This document shows positions 56,180 to 64,000 of a stretch of 64,000 nt of DNA, piece after piece. The notes under the pieces are model-generated. The model searched no databases, was not told the origin of the DNA, and worked only from the letters and a program-made list of their open reading frames with translations. The stretch covers positions 434,001-498,000 of the forward strand of contig NRSV01000005.1 of NCBI GenBank assembly GCA_002286855.1, given 5' to 3'. Within the stretch, counting starts at the first letter, position 1. Every line of letters begins with the position of its first letter. The DNA is from Bipolaris cookei. Its lineage: Eukaryota > Ascomycota > Dothideomycetes > Pleosporales > Pleosporaceae. The translations under genes and the position numbers were made by a program.

Positions 56180-57929
56180 CTTGATTGTGTGCGTATGTAA
56201 CGGCGATACGTTGAAGCAGATAAAGCGAGTGACTGACTGTGTAGTGGTTTAGTAAAGTGAAGGTGGAAGAGGAAGCAATTTGTAGGCGAAGGGTATGTGG
56301 AAGAAATGAAGTGGAGCAGTTGCCAAGTATATGTATATGAAGCGGCACAGCGGGAGTACCGACAGGAAATTAGGAAAGCGCAACCCTTGTGACAGGAAGG
56401 AAACACAAAAGAAAATAGGGAGGGAAAATCGACGTCATACTAGGGTCGGTTGAGGGAAGGAGCAGAGGCCGAATAGAGCCGAGGGCAGGCTTACCGATAT
56501 TAGAGCCTGGAGCTGACAGGTGTGTATACAGTAGTATTAGTGTTTACACGAGGCGATCGAGGGTGGAAGCAAAAGGTACGGCGAGAGGAGCTGTACAGGA
56601 ACGAGGTGAAGATGGGTAGGGAGACAGGCGGGGGCGAAAACTATATAGACGTGTGTAGTATGCTGAGAAGAGGCACGGCAGGATCAGAGGTTGGGCCCAT
56701 TGTCCACGTCGGCGTCAGTACTCTAATGCTAGTAGCAGAGCCAAAAGCAGGAGGGCCCTGCCACACGGCGCCGCTGGCGTGCACCCGTTGTACGTGCCTC
56801 GAAGCTTTGTGAAGGCGATTGCGGCTTAGCAGCGAGTGGTTTTGGGCGCCTGGGGCGCTGTCATTGGCGCAGTGGCAGGGCCGACAGGGCATTGGCTTGA
56901 AACCATGTTGTTTGTCGTGGGAGCTTGTGCATGCCGACTGGTGGTTTCGAAACATCGAGGCGCATGGGCGCTTTGCTGGCCAATCATTGTGGGGGCGGGC
57001 CTGGTTCCTGAACCCTGGCTAACCTCACGTACGCAGGCTGTAAGCCCTTGGCCTCCCAGCCAGCTGTGTCTTCAGCCACCCATCGCCTATTGCCAACCTT
57101 CCTGGAGGCTGGTGTATGTCATGTCTCATGCCGCCGTTCCCCCCTCTTCTTGCTCCTGCTTCTGTCCATCCTCCCAGCTCGCCGTGTCCTTTTTGTCGCA
57201 CTGCCGTGTCTGCGACTGCTTTTGCGCAAACGTCTCTTGTTTGGTGGTGATCTTCTCGCATCCCACCCGGCTGCGGGGGCCTAAGCTCCGCCAACTGCCG
57301 CGCCAGCGCCATGCATCAGCCTTGCAATCAATCCAATTATAACCCCATACACTGCCCGAGCCTTAGGGAAACCCTTTTTTCCACGCGCTAGCCCCTCGCC
57401 GTTTCGAACTCCCAATACACCGTAACACACGCCAAACAGGCGTTCCTGGAGCCATTGTTGCAAATGCCTTTGTTTGCTCATCACTCATGCTGCTGAGGCA
57501 CGCGCAAGGAGGGATCCACGGCACGGCAACAACGGATGTGAGATGAAGCGAGAGACCACAGTATTGCCGGTCAACTGCCACCAAGCTTTATCGCCCAGTG
57601 GCTCGCCCAATCACACCGCCTTGCGCCTACAAACCATGCGGGCTAATATATCATTGATTGACTGATTCCATCTGCTTTACTTCACACCTTAGCGTCCACA
57701 AACACCTCTTTCCCAAACAATCCAAGAGAAACACTCACAAAAACAATGCCACGCTCAATTGTGGATCCAGAACCCACTGTAATAACCCACAGCACGTGCC
57801 ACACTGCTTTACACTGATACGCTCTCGTCGTCTGGTCATGACTAGCCTTCTACGTACTTCTTCTTCTCTTGCTTGCGACGCACATAGGACCCTTGCTGTG
57901 GCTGATAGCTGCTACCATGTGATTTCTTG
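56180..57929. other. Gene-poor region
   Basis: 1.75 kb upstream of the SOD gene. The longest plus-strand frame (56836-57342, 168 aa) is Cys/Val/Pro-rich without a start-proximal signal or domain and is probably chance in GC-rich DNA. Confidence 0.4.
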
Positions 57930-58172
57930 TCAAGATGCTCCATCGCTCCGTATAGTATTATGCAGCATCCCATGCCTATACGGCCAGCTCTCGATTACCG
58001 CCGCGGAAAAAAAATCAATTTGAGTAGAAGCAGTCCAAATTGAACTCGGTGTATACCGCATGAAGAATGAGCGGTGTGCCGGATAGGGAAAGGCTTTTGG
58101 TTGCTCTGATGGCAAGCGCACAGTTGCGGAGCTAGCGAAGAAGAGTAGAGTGGCTAGAGCGTCAAACTTCAT
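57930..58172 (-). CDS. Weak candidate secreted peptide
   Basis: An 80-aa frame from the Met in MKFDALATLLFFASSATVRL, which resembles a signal peptide. The rest is aromatic- and Ser/Pro-rich (AFPYPAHRSFFMRY, ESWPYRHG) with no cysteine and no known motif. The frame is open further upstream without a better start. Splicing after the first 50 residues is possible. It could be chance. Confidence 0.25.
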   Translation of the reverse strand: MKFDALATLLFFASSATVRLPSEQPKAFPYPAHRSFFMRYTPSSIWTASTQIDFFSAAVIESWPYRHGMLHNTIRSDGAS

Positions 58173-60334
58173 AGTCGAGTTAGCTAATCTTGTGAGACTA
58201 GATGCTTTGTGAGATGCTGAAAATGTAATTCCTATGCCATTGAGTAAGTAGTAGAGACTCATACTAGTGACAGAGAGCGAGCGCATATATTCATACATAC
58301 GCAATGACATGATCTTTGCTCCATTGTGCATACATGGCATAAGTAGTGCACAACCTCTTGCTTATCCATGAACCTGAGGTCTCTGCCGCTGACGTGAGCA
58401 AGATTGGTTCATGCAGGGGTCTTCAAAAGAATAGCGTCAAGGCGTAATATCCTTCGTGCCTTCAACTTCCCCTTTGCCCTAGCTTCGGCCAAATCGAATC
58501 TTTTGTTATCGTCTCTTCGCACTAAGACCGTATGCCCTTTGTTCATTTACATCGACGTGTATCGTATTCGACTTTGTAGCTGATCTGGGCATCGCACTAC
58601 TCAACAACGCTCGAACGTACTAAATGCAGTCTGACAGCCCTGACATTCAACTTACTAGTACATTGGCTCTGGATACTTGTTTAAATATTAGAGTCTTTTT
58701 GTCACAAACAACTCGACTTCGTTGCCTGTGTCCGTCGGATTTTTACGGCGGATTGACATCTGTATTTGTGTACGTGAGAGCGTCGAGAGTGCTTCTGCTA
58801 TGCAGGTAGAGACATTCTTCTGATCCGACTTGGCGTATCCTTAGACTCGGTCAGACTGGAATTCGATAGTAAACTCTTTCCACCAACGGCGCTGTAAAAG
58901 AGTATGCCACCTGATCTACGTTGTCATACTGCAGTTCAGCCATCTTGTGCCTCTGCAACGTCCAATTTCACTGTTGGCAAATTCGCAACATCTCTGTCAG
59001 CGTCACCGATGGTCGAGTGGCCCAGAGTCCAACTCTCTTGACTCTTTTGAGTACTCGATTACAGTGTCGTCGTCCTTTTGGAGTGAAAAAAATGTTTCTG
59101 TCGTATGATTTCGAGAATATCACGTCCGCATCGCTGGGTCCTGGTTACAATACGAGGCAGACATGTTCCTCGTTGGAATTGGTGTTGATATCGAAAAAAG
59201 GTCCTTCTTCAAGAACCCAGGTCTTGGCAAAGTGACCGTCAGTCCAAATAGTAAGCTTCGGTGCAGATCCGGTTGACCGATGATATGAAAAATGCTGCTA
59301 ATCATTGTAGGGTAAGTAACAGAGGGCAATTCAATATCTTAGATGCGAAAAGTCCAAATGAGTACTTTGCGTTTATATATGCTGGGGAGATAGATACCAA
59401 GAGATTGGCTCACGCGATTATCACGCGCAAACTTGCTCAACCCCCAGTACGTACGTACTGCTTACCATGCGCATCTAGCTCCACTGCATATGGCATCAAC
59501 AATATCCCCGTCTATTGAGATGAACATTATCAGATCATCTCTGATATAGATTCTCTAGTCTGCTACACTTAGTGGCTCTTGCTCAGAATCTCTGGTAAAG
59601 ACCCTGGTCGGTTTCCTTAGGCGAAGCTTTGACTGGATAAGTAGCTTTCCACACAAGCGCACGGATAAAGCATGAAGTCCAGAGATCAACTAGTGTGACG
59701 ACAGGAATAACAATTGATTCTCACTGAGAGTGTTTCGCATCTGAAGCAATATCGTACATTCATGTTTGTGCCTGACAACGCATGATGTGGTGCGCAGGTG
59801 GACGGCGTAATCGGTCTACTGCAAGTAGGCGCAATGCATCTTGGCTGTCCCTCGCAGGTTACGACAAAGACAAGTTCGGGGCAAGTTCGTCAGAGTTGCA
59901 AGCGTAATGGCGGGCGCAAGTAGGAAAAGATCATCAGGGCCTTGGACGTTGCCATGTACGTGTTGCGGGCCAGAGCCGTCGTATCCAGCGGTGAACCAAT
60001 CAGGCTTTACGTCACCGTGCCAACGAATCCAGGCTGGGCAGAGACACCACAGCTGCACTGGCCGCGCGCCCATCTACACATCGACCTTGGCCAAACTGCA
60101 CCATCTGCTGTCCATATTCCCTCCCGCTACTGTCAATTGCGTGCCACTTAGCGCACCCATTGTTCCGTGTTCCCACTGCTCTTCCGCAACTTGTCTTGTG
60201 TGCTTGTACACTCCCAGCCATCTCCATATCGATAAATCACTCGTTCTCCTGCTACACCGCAGCCTTTACTGGCGCAAGTCGCATCTTTTCTCTCGCACAA
60301 CACTCGCACAGCCTACGAAATCACTTCCTCAAAA
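58173..60334. other. Gene-poor region
   Basis: 2.2 kb with only short frames. The final 100 bases or so are the leader of the Cys-rich protein gene at 60335 (ending CCTCAAAAATG). Nothing else is supported. Confidence 0.45.
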
Positions 60335-61126
60335 ATGCGTGCCGCCTTCACTCCGCTGCTACTGGCACCGCTGGCAACCCTCGCCGCACCCGATCTTGTC
60401 GCCGAATTTGAGCCCGCCGTCGAGGGACTACAGAACAAAGTATACGATTCGATGCCCACGGCCCCGGCAAATGTACAACCTGAGCTCCTCAAAAGACAGG
60501 GCAATGCATGCGCAAACAACTACTTCGACTGCGCTGGCCTAGGGGCTCCAGGCCTCTGCTGTCCTCGAACGGCAGTCTGCTCCGCCGACCAGGCCGGCCG
60601 TGTAGCATGCTGTCCTCAGGGCGCCGCATGCACCGGAGCTCTCGCCGTCCCAACAGCCAACCCCACCGCAACTACGTCAGTGCCATTTGTGATCGCCAGC
60701 ACGACCACCGGCGGGCCCTTCGTGCAGCAGACGAACGGCGCAAACCACGGAAGCACGGTACAGAACCAATTCTACCCTTTCCCGTACATACCGACGACTT
60801 ACCAAGACGCAGCTGCCTGCTCGTCCGCTTATACAAGCTGCCAAAGCGATGCTGCAAGCTGTACAAGCGCTCTTGCCAATGGCGCCCCAGGCATAACCAT
60901 TTCCGCTCCCAACGGCGGCGCTACCATTACTGCGATTCCGAGCGTCGGTCTCTCGTCTGCACAGAGCATCTGCTCAAGCTTGAGTAGCTTGGGCTGCTCC
61001 CAATTGACTGTCGAGGCTTGTCGCGCGTTTGACGGTAATGGCAATGCTGCGTGGAGGGCACCTTGCCGCGATTATCTCATGACTGCCGGAGTTGCCCTCG
61101 GCATAGCAGGTCAGCTTCTCACATAA
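60335..61126 (+). CDS. Cys-rich secreted protein, probable GPI anchor
   Basis: Single exon, 263 aa. A signal peptide (MRAAFTPLLLAPLATLAAP) is followed near residue 51 by LLKRQG, a Kex2-type KR site. Cysteine cluster 1 (about 55-90) reads NACANNYFDCAG, GLCCPRTAVC and VACCPQGAAC, with paired CC motifs suggesting a small disulfide-knotted module. A Thr/Pro/Ala linker leads to cluster 2 (AACSSAYTSCQSDAASC, SICSSLSSLGC, VEACRAF, APCRDYL). The end, MTAGVALGIAGQLLT, is a hydrophobic GPI-signal-type tail. It probably sits at the cell wall. I recognise the general architecture of fungal wall proteins but no named family. Confidence 0.8.
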   Translation: MRAAFTPLLLAPLATLAAPDLVAEFEPAVEGLQNKVYDSMPTAPANVQPELLKRQGNACANNYFDCAGLGAPGLCCPRTAVCSADQAGRVACCPQGAACTGALAVPTANPTATTSVPFVIASTTTGGPFVQQTNGANHGSTVQNQFYPFPYIPTTYQDAAACSSAYTSCQSDAASCTSALANGAPGITISAPNGGATITAIPSVGLSSAQSICSSLSSLGCSQLTVEACRAFDGNGNAAWRAPCRDYLMTAGVALGIAGQLLT

Positions 61127-61933
61127 TTTGCGGTTGAGAGAGAGAGAGAGAGAGAGATTTAGTCTAGTCACTTTCGATTCTAATGTGGATAAATAATGGC
61201 TGGATATGGAGGCAATTTTCCTTTTAAAATATTTGTTAACAAACTGGGAACAGAGTTGGTTCAAAAAAAACTACAACTCGTGCTTCGGCACTCGAAGTCA
61301 TGTGGTTTCCACTCTTTGTTTCCGAGTCTGTCTCTCTCCTGTTATTTTTTTTGCATTCTTTTTGGCGTTTTTATGGAAGCGACTTCTCCCTCAGCAATGT
61401 TTTCACGCGCCAATTGACAGATACGAAGTTCAGAAGAGAGAGAGAGAGAATGCAGTTTATGCCTTTGTCACCGTATATATATGTACTGTATGAGTGGTTT
61501 TTGTAGATATGTGTGCACAATAAAATGTTTATCCATCTACTTTTTACTCGGAACTGGTGGTGATGTCATGACGAAGGGAGATTGGGCGACTGATTTCTGC
61601 TTGTGTCATCTTCGATCCGGTTGCGATAACACCAGAGACATGTACGCATATCATATATATTGGTAAATACATGAGAGGAATGGACATGTATGCTCCAAAG
61701 TAATAAAACGGAATCAAAGACAGAAAATAGCTACTATGCTGTAAACTTCTTTGTACTTTATACAATGATATCACAATATAGACATCGAACACTTTTCCTT
61801 CCCTTTTCCACTATATACACCACACCAATGCAAACATCTGTAAACTAATTGCAGCATAACCCAAATCACTTCTTACTTTTCCCATTCTCTACTCCCTAAC
61901 CCAACCATAATATACACAACCCCCCCCCCCCCA
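61127..61933. other. Convergent 3' spacer
   Basis: About 800 AT-rich bases between two convergent stops, with an (AG)n run at about 61137-61157 and a C12-type tract at 61921-61932. No gene. Confidence 0.55.
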
Positions 61934-63754
61934 TCAAATCCTCTCGACCGGCTCCATTCTCTTCGCAGCAACAACTCCATCAATCCTCTCAAAACTGCTC
62001 CTCCTACTCTCCTCCTCCTCCTTCCCAAACTCCTTTTGCTTCATCTCCCAACTACCAATCCTTTCATGCCCCCTCTTCGCATCCATCCCCGTACCTACCG
62101 CACCATCACTCGCAAGCCTTAAATCAGCATCGGACGCGAGTTTATCCGAGCCCTTGAAGCCTCCCAGTCCCAGCTTCTTAGTACTATCATTACTATCGTT
62201 GCGTTGCGGACGGTGCAACCGCACGCCACCCAACACCATAACGAGAGCGAAAACCACGGCAGCAACGACGAGCGTAACGACCGCGCCAATGATGCCGCCT
62301 ACGACGGGGGAAAGGCGGGCTTTGAGTTCCCGGATGGAAGAAGGAGAAGAAGAAGGCGAGTCGAGACTTTTCTTTGCTTCTGCACCCCAGCAAAAGAGAC
62401 TGCCGCTGTTGCATGTACGGCACCATTCTGCGATGCCGGCTACGGCTATGGCGGTGAATTGTCGCTCGAACTCATTCCAGGACATGTCTGTGTTCGAGGG
62501 CCCGTTGTTAAATAAGGGGTATGCGACGAGTTGTTCGGCGTCGGCGTCTGTGGCGTTGTGGAAGGAGAAGCGGACCCAGAGGTCGTCGTGGCTGGGGCTT
62601 GGTTCGTTGGTCATGCTGAAGAGCTCGAAGATCAAGGCTGAGGCGTAGGAAGGGATGGATTTGAAGTGCGGGGATTTCGAGTCTAGGTTGAGGAGGGAGA
62701 TGAGGCCCATCATTGCGTCTTCTTCGCCAAAGTAAAAGGTCAGGCGCTGGGATAAGTCGCTCTTGTTACTTGCGCTGGTTCTATCCGCGATCTGAAGTCT
62801 GAACGAGTTGAGGATAGAGCTGGCGAGAGTCTTGCCCCCAATGGCCTGGTAGTTTGCATCGGTCGATAGGTCTGATGCGTTGCCGTAGAGGTGCCAGGCA
62901 ACTTCATCGGCAAGGTAGCCGAGCCGGCCATAGACACCAGTGTAGTCAGAGTCGTTTGCTGATAGAGTCTTGTAGACGCTAGAATTGTGCGAGTACTGGT
63001 AAGAGATGTAGTCGGATATCTCAAGAGCCGAGCGGGCATTACTATTGACACTATCAGCTTCTCTGTGTGTAGTAGATATAAACCTGTGTAATAATTGAAC
63101 TCACAAATATGCCTCGGGAAGTGTGCCTTCCAGCCAGTCTATGTTCAATTTCTTGAACAAATCGGCATTAGCCGTCTCCGTTTCCTTGAATTTCTCTGTT
63201 TGAAAATAGTCCAGCGCAGCCACTTGCGCAAGAGGACAGTTTTGTGATCCAGAAATATATCTTGAATCTGGGTCTTCTAGACCAGCAGCTTGGATGCTAG
63301 CATACTGGTATCCGTTGAGCGGGTAATCAACCTGGGTGCCATCTGCAAGGCGGCTAGTGACTTGTCCGGTTCCGTTGGAAATGTTGTTCGGAGGATATAG
63401 ACCCTGCATAAACGCTTGTGCAGAAGAGACAAGGTATGGCTTTTCCAGAGTTTGAACCCTTATTTGGTCATTGTCTATGACATCGACTGACATTCCTGCA
63501 ACACGCTCTATACCAAGCCTGTTTGGTGAGTCGCCAGTAATGTATCTTGTTCTGAAGTTTTCTCCGAGCGTGTACATTTGTTGGGCGCCCAGCGCCGTCA
63601 GGACCTGGGTATCGTTTCGTAGAATAGGCGTCCGCTCTCCAGTTCGAACAAAGGCGAAAGAGGCAAGTGTGTAATGAGTACTATCATCTGAAGAAGCCTG
63701 AGCTACGACAAGCCCCGCCGATGCCACAGCTGCAACCGAAATGCGCATGAGCAT
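61934..63754 (-). CDS. Membrane-anchored histidine-phosphatase homologue lacking catalytic histidines
   Basis: Exons (minus strand) 63105-63754 and 61934-63041 give 585 aa; a 63-bp intron joins PEAY to FNARSALEISDYISYQY. A signal peptide (MLMRISVAAVASAGLVVA) precedes a histidine acid phosphatase fold: FVRTGERTPIL where active enzymes have RHGxRxP, and FYFGEEDAMMGLISLL where they have an HD pair. Both catalytic positions are therefore changed (His to Thr; HD to EED). NxS/T sites (NISNGT, NATDAD) and Cys pairs (CRTCNSGSLFC) fit an outer domain. After SPVVGGIIGAVVTLVV, one membrane span ending VLGGVRLHRP, the cytosolic tail of about 90 residues is charged. It is probably a cell-surface pseudo-enzyme or binding protein. 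Confidence 0.85.
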
Positions 63755-64000
63755 GGTGACAGGTTATTGAATTTGTATACCTTAGCACCAGCGACAAGCT
63801 TGAGCATAGGTACAAGTACTGGAGTTACATCTTTATTTATTCTTAATCAAGGTGGATATGCAGCTAGTTGCCTGTGCCGCATTCAAGGCAAACCGGCAAC
63901 TAATTAGGCGACCCACCAGAAGAAACAAGCCACAGGTTCGTAGCTTCCCAATTACGATGGTGACTAGCGGCCTAGAGACGAAGTAGCGCAGAATCAATTC
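63755..64000. other. Right-edge non-coding sequence
   Basis: About 250 bases upstream of the phosphatase-like gene, AT-rich near 63830; promoter region with no other gene visible. Confidence 0.5.

Noticed and set aside
56836..57342. 168-aa Cys/Val-rich frame
   Set aside because: Composition follows GC-rich DNA; no signal peptide, domain or splice structure.

Overview
The window is nuclear DNA of a filamentous ascomycete. Short spliced introns (47-119 bp) with GT-AG ends and CTAAC/CTGAC-type branch points, two Zn(II)2Cys6 regulators, small signal-peptide proteins, and a pogo-like transposon broken only by C:G-to-T:A stop codons (the mark of repeat-induced point mutation, RIP) all fit Pezizomycotina. 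A Dothideomycete of the Pleosporales is my best guess, by inference only. All exon joins below were worked out by hand from frame, splice signals and family resemblance; the exon lengths sum to whole codons in every model.

Layout. 0-3.7 kb: a gene-poor stretch with three candidate small secreted proteins. 4.1-10.9 kb: IMP4 (rRNA processing), then PRMT5/Skb1 and the DEAH helicase PRP43 in divergent orientation. 11-14.4 kb: a tiny Cys-rich secreted peptide and a Zn2Cys6 regulator whose first zinc-binding Cys seems to come from a 4-nt micro-exon. 15.2-18.4 kb: a small mitochondrial-type unknown and CEF1/CDC5 (NineTeen Complex). 19.6-21.2 kb: the RIP-degraded transposon. 22-25.4 kb: one small unknown ORF in mostly non-coding DNA. 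25.4-32.1 kb: CCH1, the high-affinity plasma-membrane calcium channel. 33.5-44.2 kb: a PHD-finger chromatin protein, a three-LIM scaffold protein and a second Zn2Cys6 regulator. 45.2-54.8 kb: mitochondrial uL2 (RML2), B-type cyclin, a HIT-domain protein, a TLC-domain membrane protein and the U2 snRNP factor CUS2. 55.3-63.8 kb: secretory-pathway genes, namely a GPI-type copper-only superoxide dismutase, a Cys-rich GPI-type protein, a weak secreted candidate and a membrane-anchored histidine-phosphatase homologue that lacks its catalytic histidines.

The conserved genes are housekeeping (splicing: PRP43, CEF1, CUS2; ribosome biogenesis: IMP4, PRP43, RML2; cell cycle: cyclin B, PRMT5; calcium and polarity: CCH1, LIM protein) and do not form a pathway cluster. 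Accessory interest lies in the secreted candidates, the transposon relic, the micro-exon and the pseudo-phosphatase. I saw no CRISPR array, rRNA or convincing tRNA, and no secondary-metabolite cluster.
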